Assembly (NCBI GenBank): GCA_021613335.1
Contig: JAJTWR010000308.1
Coordinates: forward strand, 2,444,001 to 2,508,000
Source: Whitmania pigra
Taxonomy: Eukaryota; Annelida; Clitellata; Hirudinida; Haemopidae
Length of the DNA: 64,000 bases
Direction: 5' to 3'
The position numbers and the translations under genes are program-made. This document shows positions 49,196 through 61,549 of this stretch, one piece after another; the stretch's first letter is position 1, and the number at the start of each line of letters is the position of its first letter. The notes beneath the pieces were generated by a model. The model made no database searches and was not told the DNA's origin. It saw only the letters and a list, made by a program, of their open reading frames with translations.

Positions 49196-52100
49196 TTATT
49201 GAGAATTTATTTTTTTACAAAATACACAGGGAAATTCTTCCTCAGTCCACTCCTTGTATGTTCTAACAATGTCGGTGCATTTGACATGTACCCACCGCTG
49301 GCAATTGTAACATTGCACCCAGGTAGTGTCCCCGTCTTCTTGTCCGCAATATAGGCATACGTCGGTTAACTCTTCAGATGCTTGGAGGATGTTGTCCATG
49401 AATTCTCTCCTCAGCATATGTTCGTCAAATTCACCACAAACGTCTTCTTCATTGTCCAGCCTCAACATGAACTTGCAAATGTATATGCCGCAGCTGTGAC
49501 CATCATTCTGTCGCCTCATTGATGGAAGCTTGCCAATTGAATAACCAGATACGTCCTTGAAGGCTTGCTTTAAGGTTGTCAAGAAATTTCTAAATTTCTG
49601 TAACAAATCCTCGTCGTTGGACTTTATTCCTAAAGGATCGTATAGGAAAAAACTTTCTGAGGTTGTATCCACAACGAAAACAACGAAATGGCTATGTTGC
49701 ACTAAAGGGAAAAAAGTGTATCTGAAAAGTAAAATTGCAGAAGTTAAATTATTTTGTAATGTAAGGTTTGAAGAGATATATATATATATGTTACCTCTTC
49801 GTGAACAAATTAAGGTTTAGTAAAGGCGATTCTGGATGTATCTCTTCAATACCAAAATTGGCTGTAAATAATCCGCTTTCAACATATACGGTCTGCTTCA
49901 AGTCGTTGGCGACGCTGACGACATAATCAACCGCAAATGTTGATAGCCAATTTACGTTAGCCAGAGTTATAAAATCCTCCAGTCTCAAGGAGCAGTTGCC
50001 TTTTCGGCTGACTATTGTCTCATGGTTGAAAGGCACATCATAATAAGTCGGGTCGATTGGTAAGCCATTCGGACGCAGGGCTATGTTCCCAATTCGTAGC
50101 GAGCTGAATGTTATATATTTCCCAGCGTTCAATGCCTTTGCACTTGCATCGCTGTTGATATACCTTGGCTTCCTCGAGGATACGGGTCTCCAAACGCTTT
50201 CTGGCATTTTCCTTTTTTTGGGAGTTTTCATTCTGGTATGAAGAGTCACTTTGCTGCACATACCAAGCGCTCTTTTCTTTAACAACTCTGTAAATCGTCC
50301 AGCCTTCATGTACGTCTTGTTCTGCATCCATTCTTTCTTTAAATGCCTGAAAGAGCTCTCCACAATGGCATTTGATATCTGGAAATGAATAAAATTAGTA
50401 AAATAAATAATGTAAAATTATCTTTGTAGTCTATACAACAAAATGTCAACTAACCTGCTTGCCAGTCGGCGACATAAATGAGGACCAAAGAGGAAGATAA
50501 GGTAAGTGCTTCTTCAGGACTAACTCTGCCAGCTTCTCATTATAGTAGACATTCGCCGGATCATCTGTGGCTACTATATTCTTTCTGATGTCATGAGCTT
50601 TACTTAAGTAGCGCATGTAAAAAGGACTTGCTGTGGCTTCCTCTTCATCGATCTGGTACCTCTCTTCATCCAGGACTCCTTCTTCATCGATATCTTGCTC
50701 CTCCAGACTGCACAGCTTGTCGAAATAAATCTGAAGGTCCTTCGAACGCGTCGGGGTCAAATATATGTGCAGAAGAGCAGTAATAAACTCATCAACTTCG
50801 AAGAAAGAACTTCCCACAAGAATTTTGATCAGGGCGGATATATGGAAATCTGCCAGTCTTTTATCAGTCACAATTTTCCTCACATCCGTTGTGATTATTT
50901 TGGTGTAGTGCGAGCAACATAACAGCACCGTTACCTTGGGCCTAAGTAATTCAATTCCCTCAACACAGTATTGGTATATTCTCTCCAGGTACTCCGAGAT
51001 CGACATACACATTGTAACCTCCAGAATGGCATTCAAAGAAGCCCGGCAAAAATCAATAACAAATGTCTTGAAAAAGTCCCGATTGCGGGTATGGTGAAAT
51101 ATGAAGCTTTTCACCAGTTGCAAAAGCCCGGCAATAAATATTTGCGACTGGTCATTTGAAAGGAAATCAAATAGAGGAAAAGCCTCCTGTCCGGTCTTCC
51201 AATGCATTACAGCGCTGTACAAAAAAATACTTTTGCTACCAGGCAGTGGATTTTTCATAACTGACCCCGTCGCATCAAAATGTATAATAGGAGCAATGCC
51301 ATATTTCGCTGCGGAGTTAGCAATCAAAGCCTGTTTGACGCTTATCATCGCAACTTCAATAGGAAATGCTGGAACCTTCAGAAAGACTTGCTCATTATCT
51401 TCCTTATGCAGTTGTGTGTCTAATCTCATTCTTTCCGCAAGATCAATCAAGTCATCTTTATCTAAATCCCCGCAAGCTTTCTCCAGCGAACTGATCTTTT
51501 TAAGGTTAGACTTCGATGGAAGTTCGTCCTTCTCCAGTCCTGGAACACCATCAGCACACAACTGTGTATGGAGAACAGCAGGTTTGTTGAATTTTAATTT
51601 CTCTTTCACATAATTCCTTGCTTGCCTCTTAGCGATTTTATGTTTATGGCTAATATGTCCTTTATCTGTCAGAACAACTAGCTCATTGCTTCGATCAATA
51701 GAGCATTTATATAATCTACAATCATATAAACAATATAAATACCCTGTTATTGTACTGTTGAAGAACTTCAAGTTGGTAAAGTTGCACGGGCAGGGTATTT
51801 TCTTGCTCATCAATTCCCTAAACGCCTCCCTTCGATTAGCGAGTTCCAGACTAGCATCCCAAACCTTTGCCAATTGCGAACATTCTTCTAATACTTCTTT
51901 TTTAAAGCAAATCGTACATGTTTTGTAACGCCTTTCCGGCTTAAAGGCCAATCCCAGTGGAACGTCTCCGTCACTACCTGCAACATCTGCCCCAGATGAA
52001 CTTGTGTTAGATATTTCGGGGTACTCCTTGCAAGCGATATCTGCTTCTGTCAATTGGACTTCTTCCTCTGTCATAGACTTCAAAGAAAATTGAAATTTGT

Positions 52101-52483
52101 CTTTCCTAATGCGTAGGTATATTCTGTTCCTATTCCTATCTGAGTTGGTAATGCCTAACGAAAGACACAATTTTCCCAGCAGACCTTCAACACTACTCAC
52201 TACTTCCTTGTTAATTTCTTCAAGAGACAATCCACTAGCGACCACTGACTCAAAGAGTCTGTCATTATCAATCTTATAAAAAGAAAAGTAATATTTAAAT
52301 ATTAAAATATTTATGAAAATATATGCAACAAATATATGACAGCAATAGTATTGAAAATGTAACAGTTAATAATTATTATTAATATCCTGAAGCTAACAAA
52401 TACCCACAGAATGCCTAGGTAACTACAAGGTAAAAACAAGAATGAAGAAAATGACAAGTACTTACATTGCTTCTGAAGACCAT
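49196..52483 (-). CDS. DDE transposase fused to Ulp1-like protease and PHD finger
   Basis: Four exons join in frame: 52483-52466 (MVFRSN), 52272-50455, 50378-49795 and 49721-49196, about 980 residues with no internal stop. Exon 2 carries a Cys-containing segment (CKEYPE, then CTICFKKE) and an RNase-H-fold transposase core: D in IIHFDATGSVMKNPLP, D in TFVIDFCRASLNAIL, a CCSHYTK motif, and E in exon 3 (ISNAIVESSFRHLKKEW). Exons 3-4 hold a C48/Ulp1-type cysteine protease: H in QHSHFVVFVVD, YDPLG, and Q/C in RQNDGHSCGIYICKF. A PHD finger (CLYCGQ, CYNCQRWVHVKC, CVFCKK) ends the protein. Ulp1-like proteases cleave SUMO-type conjugates and are known in some MULE/KDZ-type transposons; PHD fingers read histone tails. 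It appears intact. The superfamily was not assigned with certainty. Confidence 0.85.
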
Positions 52484-52844
52484 GATCGAAATTATTCGTT
52501 CTTATAAGAAATTTTTCTCGAAATCAAAAACCGTATAAAAGTACAATGATAACAGAAAGATTTAGTGTTTATATAGTGTTCAAGCCAATGTGATCCTCAG
52601 ACTGTCATCCAATTGAGCAGAGAGGACGGCGTCTTGTTTGGATCTTATTGGTTGGCTTGTATCAGAAGTCGGTCTAGTGTCGGTAGACCTGGCAGTTCAT
52701 CTTCGATGTGTGACATTTCCTGGAATGACAGCGGTCGCCGTGTGAGTTCTGCTACATGTGGAAGCCTGTCTGGAATAATAATCAGTTGAGTCAGATTCTA
52801 GTGAAAGGTTAATTGAGGATCACATCCTCCAAGCATCTAAACAG

Positions 52845-53025
52845 TTAACAGACGTATGCCTGTATTGCTGACAAGAAGACGGGGACACTACCTGGTTGCA
52901 ATGTTACAATTACCAGTGCATGTCAAATGTACCGAAATTGTTAGAACATACAAGGAGTGGACTGAGGAAGAATTTCTCTGTATATTTTGTTAAAAAATAA
53001 TTTGCAAATAAATTAGAGTATATTA
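52845..53025 (+). pseudogene. Inverted, decayed copy of the PHD-finger exon in the right arm
   Basis: This segment matches the minus-strand 3' coding end at about 49196-49365 over roughly 170 bp (ACAAGAAGACGGGGACACTA, GAACATACAAGGAGTGGACT). It has a stop in place of the Gly codon (TGCTGACAAG against TGCGGACAAG) and a small deletion where WVHV should be. The transposon's inverted arm therefore reaches into its own coding exon on the left, while the right copy has decayed. Confidence 0.9.
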
Positions 53026-54199
53026 TGAGTTTTAAGATGATATCACAACAATTCCATGTTTTACAAGTCACTTAAGGTCATCATTTGTGACGCATTGAAG
53101 AGGGATATATCCATTCAAAATCGAGCAATTTAATATATATTTAATTTATTTATTAGCCCTACAAGATGATATATGCCGTACTAGGTTTCCATGCAGCCCA
53201 TGCGGTCTACCTGGCGACGTCGGAAACCCTATGAACTGCATGGGCGGTCATTCGTGACGCATTGAAGTGGGATATCTCCATTCAAAAGCGCGTAAGTTAA
53301 TAACTTTATGTGTCATTTTGAAGATAAATGTCAGCACTATAGTGCTACATAAATATCGTAGCAATCCCATATTTTACAAGTCATTTAAGCCACAAGATAT
53401 AACCGCAGTGAATCGGTCGTCTGTAAAACTTTGAGGCGTGATATCTCAACTTTGGTACATGGAATTGTACCATGGTATATGTCATTTTGCAGATATTTAT
53501 TAGCCCTACAAGATGATATATGCCATACTAGGTTTCCATGCAGCCCATACGGTCTACCCGGCGACGTCGGAAACCCTATGAACTGCTTGGACGGTCATTA
53601 TTCGTGACGCATTGAAGTGGGATATCTCCATTCAAAAGCGAGTAATTTAATAACTTTATGTGTCATTTTGAAGATAAATGTCAGCACTACAGTGCTACAT
53701 AAATATCGTAGCAATCCCATGTTTTACAAGTCATTTAAGCCACAAGATATAACCATAGTGAATCGGTCGTCTGTAAAAACTTTGAGGCGTGATATCTCAA
53801 CTTTGGTACATGGAATTGCACCATGGTATATGTCATTTTGAAGATATTTATTAGCCCTACAAGATGATATAAACCACAATAGGTTTCTATGTTAAAAAGT
53901 TTTAGTTTATAACAAATTAATTTTTGCAAGCAATTTTTATAATAATAAAATTTAGTAAATTAAATAATTTTATAATATTCAGAAAGGTCATTATCTCCCC
54001 TTTCAAAATATGTATCATTTATATAATTTCTATGTTTACGAGACTCAAATTTTGCGAAAAACCGGACCCCCCTCACCGCTGCCGAACGCTGCGGACCGCT
54101 GCTAGAGTAATCGAGCTTAATTTTCTTAGATACGATTTTTAATTACTTGAAATCGAATTCAGTTTTCATATTTTTGTGATATTCTAGTTGCGAACCGCG

Positions 54200-54781
54200 A
54201 TGGAACCTAGATTGGTGCAGTACGTAATCGTCAGATCAGATCTTGTAACGAAATTAAACTGGCCTACGGGAGCTCTTATCGCACAAGCTTGTCATGCCTG
54301 TACCGCAGTCATTAAGTTGTTTTACCACGACATCAACACAACGCAATACTTGGACGATCTGGACAACATGCACAAAGTCGTGCTCGAGGTAGTTACCGTT
54401 CACGGAATATTTTTGAGAAAAAGTGATATACAAGCACTGCATTGCCTTTAAACTTATGAGATTCTATACGGCACTTAGCGATTCGCAGCCAGTAGACTAA
54501 AAATTTCATAGTTTAGCCCACCCAAGCCAACTATTATGATTCTAAATCTAGCTTATCATAGGACTCAATCAACCAAATAATTGTATGATATGATTATTGT
54601 CCAGATACCTGATGAGAAGAGTATTTTAGAGCTCTCTGACACTCTCAAAGCAAACCAAATAGATCATAAGTTATGGATTGAACAGCCTGAAAACTTGCCG
54701 ACATGCATAGCTTTGAAGCCCTATCAAAAACAAGATGTACAGAAACATTTCAAGAAGCTAAAGCTTTTCAATAAAATGTAA
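54200..54781 (+). CDS. PTRHD1: Peptidyl-tRNA hydrolase domain-containing protein 1
   Basis: A small PTH2-fold protein, related to archaeal/eukaryotic peptidyl-tRNA hydrolase 2; its precise role is unsettled. Exon 1, 54200-54388, is 63 codons (MEPRLVQYVIVRSDLVTKLN, GALIAQACHACTAVIKLF). Exon 2, 54605-54781, is 58 codons plus stop (PDEKSILELSDTLKANQIDH, LPTCIALKPYQK), joined in phase 0. The total of 121 residues is slightly shorter than the human protein. The GALIAQACHA helix and the ALKPYQK end are the conserved PTH2 landmarks. An acceptor-like ATATTCTAG lies 13 nt before the ATG, so a 5' UTR intron is possible. AATAAA follows at about 54801. It is convergent with RNASEH2B (110 bp between stops). 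Confidence 0.93.
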
Positions 54782-54891
54782 TTTGTTGCAATTAGGCACA
54801 ATAAACACTTTCTGTGATGCTTCACTGTGTTTTTGTTATACAAAAATGATGAGATGTATGTTTTATTATATTTCATCAAGTCAAGATTGTC

Positions 54892-56997
54892 TTATTGTTT
54901 TGGACAACCCTTGAAAAATGCAGAAATAGATTTCATTCCTCGTTTGTCAGCATTCTTCAACTTCTTTTGTGCAGGAGTAAGTTTCTCAGACTAAAAAAAG
55001 TACTTTTTGACATTGTGCATGAAAAAAACCCATTGAAAGTGAATCACCTTGGCCAAAAGCTGAATTTTGTGTTTACTGTAGTCCTCAGTAGGTGTCAGAT
55101 CATCAAGTTTGATTTTCTGAAATGTTTGTGAATAAATAACCTTGCAATGCTTGGCAAAGTAATGATGTATTTTAAAGGAGGAAATTTTATTAGTTTCAAA
55201 TTCATTACATGAATCTGATGGTAAGGGCAAAATGTATAAGATTTCCATTTCCAGTTGAGAATATAAGAATTAAATTTACTTTTTGGTGGATAACCTAGAA
55301 ATTGAGTGACTTGAAGTTTGAATTGTTTCAGTATTGCCAAACTACTACTCAAATAGTGTCTGTACAATGCATCAATAAGCAATGAATAACTACCTTGGAG
55401 GGAGGTTCTTTGCCTAAGTCATCTTGAACTGAGATTAAACTGCATATTGAGCAAAATGTAAATATGCAAATTCTTTACCCAACATGACAATCAAAACAAG
55501 ACCTAATATTTAATTCTTTTTTAAGCGATAGGGAGGACTCATCATCGAGATATTCTGAAACCAGTTCCCAGGCACTAACTACTTGAAGTTCTGAAATTAG
55601 TTTAAACAATTTCAAGAAAGAGTAAAGTGAAATGATCTAACCAGTAGGTGCAACCTTTTGGTAGAGTGTCATTGCTTTGAGTAAAACATGGAGATGCACA
55701 ATTTGTCAAAGTCTGCATCCCATTCTTGTCCAATGTTTTGGCAACATGATGCACCTATAAAATGTAATCAGAGACCTTGCTAAAACATGATAGAAATAAG
55801 GTCTTGCATATATAGGGCTAATAATGAAAAGAAGAGACTGAATACTTTATCTTTCAGCCATTCCATTGTTTTGCTTTCATTGTATCTAAAGTATGCAGAT
55901 CCCTGAACTACTGCAATTACAACAATTTGAAATGTGAGCCACAGAATCTTAACAATTTTCTTAACACTTAAAGTAAGTTTAATTTCTTAAAAAGACTCTT
56001 TGTGCCAGATTGGTTCTTGTGATTGAAGTAAATACTTAAATACTAGTGGAATTAAAGTGTCAACTATGAAAATTGATTTTTGTGCAACTTCCTGCCTTAC
56101 ATTTTTACAAATGCATAATGACAGATATTTTGGATGTTGGTATCTGAAGTGCTATGAAAACAGCTACTAAGAAAGCAGTGAACAATAGCTTTCAAAGAAA
56201 TCTTTAAGTCACAGTAAAAGATGTAATTGCACATTCAGAACTTTAAAAAGGCCATTGCATTTTTTAAATATATGTTTCCTAGAATATGAACTTGAAAAAA
56301 TCAACAAAGCACTAACTTTTTGTGTCACTAAACACCTCTATGCAAGAACAGTGTTCCATTAACATTTTTAAATCAGGGACTTCTTCATCTTCCAACAAAC
56401 TTTCCAAATTCATAAAATGAGAGGACTGCAAATCAATTAACTATCCCTTAAATGCAGGACCCTTAGATTGTAATTACTATTAAAGTGATTACATTAAAAT
56501 TCATTTGGTTCACTACAGTAATTTACTCAAATAATCATAAACATGACTGACCCTCTTTTTAAGATATGGAAGCAAAATATACAATGGATTGACAGGAGTG
56601 ACCATGTACAAAGAACCATCTGTAAAATAAGACATGTAACTTCCAAGCATTGGAGATACTAAAAGAAACTACCTTTCAAAATGTGATCATCAATCATCCA
56701 TGACTGATAATATTTTTCATATTTTATCAACTCCATCACTTGCCTCGTTTGTGGATTCAGCAAGAACAGTGACTTTTTGCCTAAGAAAAGCATTCATAAG
56801 ATCAGAAAATACTAAGGAGTTCATAACTAAAATCCAGTACTTGTCTTTGGATGTCTAAGATAACAGCTTAGCAGCAATTTATCTGGAGTATCAATTGCGG
56901 ATTCTGAAAAATGACTCATTTAATGTTACATGGGATCATTGCCATAATTAGCATGAAGCAACCACATACCTTCAATTAAAAAAACCCTACTGCTCAT
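54892..56997 (-). CDS. RNASEH2B: Ribonuclease H2 subunit B
   Basis: RNase H2 removes ribonucleotides from DNA; subunit B is a scaffold and carries the PCNA-binding motif. Eleven exons on the minus strand: 56997-56970, 56903-56841, 56780-56673, 56619-56552, 56425-56317, 55902-55846, 55754-55642, 55590-55479, 55439-55394, 55116-55048 and 54990-54892. Recognised segments: start MSSRVFLIEG; KKSLFLLNPQTRQVMELIKY; YQSWMIDDHILKDGSLYMVT followed by PVNPLYILLPYLKK (the family's 'TPVDPLFLLLHYL' block); YFRYNESKTMEWLKDKV; VVSAWELVSEYLDDESSLSL; and the C-terminus KLTPAQKKLKNADKRGMKSI then SAFFKG. MKSISAFF fits a PIP box. About 290 residues. The second-exon boundaries are less certain than the rest. Confidence 0.9.
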
Positions 56998-57807
56998 GAT
57001 GCCAAACGTTATTGCAGACACAAATTTGAATAACTATAACTAATACAATTGCCCGAACAGTCTTGAAAAATTTCGCGGCAGATTTTGTTTACTTTGGGAT
57101 TCCATTAAATGAAAAGTTGTATGTAATAAACGCTTTTAATGGAATAAATTTTTTCTTAAAAATTTTATAATATAATAATTATTAATTTAAAAATAATTGT
57201 TCAAATTTAGTGTTAACGCAAAACTTGCAAATTAACTTGGCAGTGGTTTATATTTATAAGGATGTAATTTTAAATTAATAAATTTTTATACAGTTTTATC
57301 TTTTTACTCAATTTATTTCAAGTATACTGATCCGTCTATAACCTTTGCCTTATTAAATTAGCATATCAACTAAACAAACTACTTTTGAAAATAAAATATA
57401 AATATCTGAGCTCTGATATTGAAATATAAAATTTCATTTTTTTACCTTCTCCCTTGGATCTCAATCTTTTCTGTAGTATTAGCAGAATAAAGAACCCAAT
57501 GTTTAAATAAAATATGTTTTTAATCGTGTAGTAGTCAATGATGTAAGTAATTAAGTTGTACTAATTTTAGTTGTGCAAATTGCATTTTAAACAAATTGAG
57601 TCTAATAAGTTTCTTAAATTAACAACCAAAAAGGCAAAATTACAATTATGTGAAGAAATAATTGACCTTAGACGACGAAATTAATTCTTTACCTAAAACT
57701 TATTCTGGCTTTTAGTTTAATAAGACCAATTTCCGAATTTTAATTTTGAACTCGGAGTGAACTTAAAGTTAGTGAGTCTAATTTTCGTCCAGCGTTGCCG
57801 GTGAAAT

Positions 57808-60800
57808 ATGTCTGGTAAGATTTGCGAGACTCCAAATTGCGGAAAAGAGGCGAAGCTTCAATGCCCAACCTGTATTAAGTTGGATCTTGATCCGTCATTT
57901 TTTTGCTCTCAGGTTTTTGCTTTTCTAAAATTTTTGTTTAGATGGTTTGAATTAAAAACATAATTTATATACTTCGTTTTTTTATTTAAGCGTGGCCAGA
58001 AATTGTATTTTAATGTACGTTAAAAGCTGTTTTAAAAAATCTCAAAAGATATAACTTTGTGCCTGAAAATTATAATTACTGCAGTCATAGTTTAGTTACA
58101 GTTCCCTTTCCACTAGCTAAGGACTGATTGTAAAAATATATGAACGTTTAAAGGTTATTTGTACTAACTTCATTAATTATTTTATTATACCTTCAATTCT
58201 CTGGATCCTCATGTTATTTTTGTTGATTTTGTTAATAGCATGATTTTAACATGACGTTACACTGAACCACTGAAAGCAATAAGCTTATTAAGTAAACTTT
58301 CTCTCACTAAATTGGAATGTCTGATCAAACACTTGGATGCCCATCATACATACTTTTTTTATGGCCATAAGCTAAAAGCTGTCATTTATTCTTATTAATT
58401 TGAAATCTTGAATTAACTTAAATTCATATTAAATTCATAATAATAGTAAGTAATGATAACAAGTACAACCATTTTAAGTTTTTAAATACTACAAAAAGTT
58501 AATTGGCAATGACTGGAATAATTTTCAGGAGTGCTTTAAAAGTAGCTGGAACACCCACAAACAGAGTCACCAGACAAGTTTGTTATTTTTCTGTGTTGAT
58601 TGGAGCAGCACTCCAATTTTCATTGGATTCAGTGGATATGTTGTTGGTGTAAAACACATTTATGTGCCTCCTTAGTCTTCTTTCGTTCTCTGTACACTTA
58701 TGAAAAAAAGATTAAATGATTTTAGAAAATAATTTGAAAGGTCCTTCGCCATACGTCCCTTGGCCAGGCTATGCATTCACAGGCACTTTGAGGCCTTATC
58801 CTGTGGTGAGTTATTATTAATTAATAATTAATTACTACTTTTAAGTAATTTATGAAACTATTTATGGATGATTTAGACTCCAATGAGGGCAGTATCAGCT
58901 CATATTCAGAGACCTGATTATGCAGATCATCAAGAAGGTGAGTTATGCCATTTCTTTTTTGGCATCTTGGATGGGTCACATACAATTTCAGTCCTGTGAC
59001 TTGTATTAGGAACAAATTTGGAATTTCAACTATGAATTTTTGCTCATAGGTTTAACTTTCAGCAATATGGAATCCATTGATATTGTTTTAATTTAAAAAC
59101 TGTACCTGAAAAAATGAGTTTAATGTTATCTAAAAAATTATAATTCCTTCATAATGTGTTACAAAGCTATTGGCCTTTAACTAATTAACTTTAATTTATT
59201 CCTCATCAACACATTGTTGGGAATTTGGCTGTTATTGTTTTATTTTAATTTATTTGTTTTGTCAACCATAAAATTAATTTACTGAAGACTCAGACCAGAT
59301 ATTTAACCCAAAATTGAGCCGAGGTGGTTACATGATTGAATGGGTGAAAAATATATATGTTATAATCTCTGAGAATTTATTTTTTTTATTCAAAAATGTA
59401 TTTATTATTTATTTATTGGTGTTATGTTATAAGTCAGGGATCTCTAAATTATGGTCTGCAGGCCAGAGCTGGCCCTCTAAGATCTCTAATCTGGAAATCA
59501 CATTGAAAAATTGAAGCTGTTTTCTGTGGGAATATAAGAATTAATTCTTTGAAGTTTTTGCTGACATTGTTCTTGTTACATGGTCTCAGTAATGAATTTG
59601 TTGTCCCCTTCAGGATATCCTGCAAGTGAACGAGCTCTGAGGGGCTCAACGAACATTGAGACGTTGAATGAAGAGGAAGAGGAATGCCTTCGCGTCGCCT
59701 GCAGAGTCAGTTTCATAATGATCGAGGCTCAGCTTTTTGAACAATTTTTCTCATTAACATGATTTCCAGTTAGGTCGAGAAGTACTTGAAGAAGCTGCCA
59801 AACAGGTTGCTGTTGGAGTCACAACAGAAGAAATAGACAGAGTCGTTCACGAGGTGGATGCATTTATTTCTAATCTTTGGTGGTTGCATTTAGTTTATCA
59901 ATTAGCAATTGATTCTGTTTCAGGCATGCATTGAAAGAGAATGCTACCCCTCTCCTTTGAATTATTACAACTTCCCCAAATCATGTTGCACGTTAGTTTT
60001 TGTCGTTATCGAGAAGAGATCTCTTTAAGGATATAACCGGTCGAATATTAAACAGGTCCGTAAATGAAGTTATTTGCCACGGCATTCCTGATTTGAGACC
60101 TCTGAAGGATGGAGACATACTTAACAGTTGGTTTTTGTGTTATTAGTTCAACTCTTTAGTTATGTTTAAATTAGCCAATCAAATGCCTTGAATTTAATTA
60201 TTTAAATTAATAAATTAATCATTGCAGTTGATGTTTCAACCTTCCACAGAGGATTTCATGGCGACTTGAATGAAACTTTATTTGTGGGCAATGTTGATGA
60301 AAAAGCCAAGACATTGGTCAGAGTCACACACGAATGTCTTGAAAAAGCTATTAATATAGGTTGGTTGGATAATCATTTTAATCGGCAATATGTATCAGTT
60401 GTAACACTTTCTATCAGAAGCAAATGCTTGAATGATATGGAATTAATTTTAAAACTTGAGATTGTTATGTGGAACATTTAAAATCAATAAAATGTTAGGA
60501 AATGTTATTTTACATATTTCATTTGAGTCTTGTGGTCTTACATTTTTCAAGCATCAGTTTGTTTTCATGCATTCGTATATTTTTCCCATATCTATTTTTG
60601 TACTCCTTATCACAATAAGGCTGCAAATGTATTGTTATTAATTACTGCAGATTATTGTGGAATTTGTTAATGGATTACATGAGAGGATCTTTGTTATTTA
60701 TTGTTGCCCAGTGAAGCCAGGTGTGAGGTACAGGGAGGTGGGTGATATCATCCAGAAGCATGCTCAGGCTCATGGTTTTTCAGTGGTGAGAAGCTACTGT

Positions 60801-61508
60801 GGTCATGGTATACATAGGTAAGTTAAGTAAATTATGTGGTTATGCATACACACACACCTAATTGATCGATTGGCATGCAATGGCGTGCAGGTTAGCCTAA
60901 CGGGTTGCGTGCCTGCACTGACGCTATGCATATGATGCTATATAAATGAAGTTACAATTACAATTCTTTCAACATTGCTTTTTGTTAAAGACTGTTCCAT
61001 GCTGCTCCAAGTATTCCACATTATGCCAGTGAGTTTTCAAATTATTACTCTAGGAGATTAAAATGCACTCATTATATGATACTACAAAATTATTGTAAAG
61101 CATATGGAGAAATATTAACTAATAATGAACTATTTTTGGGGTCATTTCTCTAACCAGGTTGTATTTCTTTCAGAGAACAAGGCAATAGGTGTAATGAAAC
61201 CTGGACACTCCTTCACCATAGAACCTATGATATCTGAAGGTTTGTTTGTTTTGGTCTATTCTGGTAATCTGTAGTTAGTTTTGTCTGTCATGAATTATTT
61301 CTAAAGTGTTGTTATCTCAAGTATCTTTATTGTGTTTTTAGGGAGTTGGAGGGATAAGACCTGGCCCGACGATTGGACATCGGTGACGGTTGATGGTAAG
61401 TTGTCCGCCCAGTTCGAGCACACGCTCTTGGTTACAGACACAGGATGTGATGTGCTAACGAAAAGGATTACAGGAAATGGTCAACCATATTTTATTGAGT
61501 CTGTGTAG
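57808..61508 (+). CDS. METAP1: Methionine aminopeptidase 1
   Basis: Cytosolic metalloenzyme that removes the initiator Met co-translationally. Thirteen exons: 57808-57912, 58529-58577, 58726-58805, 58877-58937, 59614-59705, 59770-59853, 59924-59991, 60056-60126, 60228-60359, 60712-60817, 60991-61028, 61174-61239 and 61342-61508. The N-terminus has the ribosome-binding MYND-like zinc finger ([17 protein letters not shown] to HKQSHQ). The catalytic part shows the substrate His ([10 protein letters not shown]) and the five metal ligands in order: D of [10 protein letters not shown] and D of [12 protein letters not shown] of GHGIHRLFH, E of FTIEPMI and E of [10 protein letters not shown]. About 372 residues, normal for the family. 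AATAAA lies at about 61546. A SINE sits in an intron (60872-60965) and a decayed hAT-like end at about 59438. Confidence 0.96.
59437..59500 (+). mobile_element. Decayed hAT-MITE end in a METAP1 intron
   Basis: CAGGGATCTCTAAATTATGG followed by TCTGCAGGCCAGAGCTGGCC resembles the common hAT terminus 'CAGGGGTCCCCAAACT.CGGCC'. No clear partner end or target duplication was found. Confidence 0.4.
60872..60965 (+). mobile_element. SINE copy (internally deleted) in a METAP1 intron
   Basis: GGCGTGCAGGTTAGCCTAAC, GGGTTGCGTGCCTGC and GATGCTATATAAATGAAGTT match blocks of the inverted SINE at 63440-63605, with the middle part missing. Confidence 0.55.
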
Positions 61509-61549
61509 GACATTAAATTAGCATGCTCTAAACATTTTTGTTCTAAATA

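Larger units (their letters stand above)
48189..54116 (-). mobile_element. 5.9-kb Mutator-like DNA transposon with long compound inverted arms
   Basis: The ends CTAGCAGCGGTCGGCAG (left, 48201) and CTAGCAGCGGTCCGCAG (right, reverse complement) start inverted arms that run inward past 49350 on the left and out from 52845 on the right. The arms contain repeats of roughly 355 bp (with GGGCTAATAAATATCT and CAAAGTTGAGATATCACGCC), two copies on the left and about three on the right. TTAATTTTC, 9 bp, occurs at 48180-48188 and 54117-54125 and is the likely target duplication, although the outermost 10 bp of the two arms match poorly. The 9-bp duplication and long arms fit a Mutator-like element. The coding region is on the minus strand. 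Its right end lies about 85-95 bp upstream of the PTRHD1 ATG. Confidence 0.88.
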
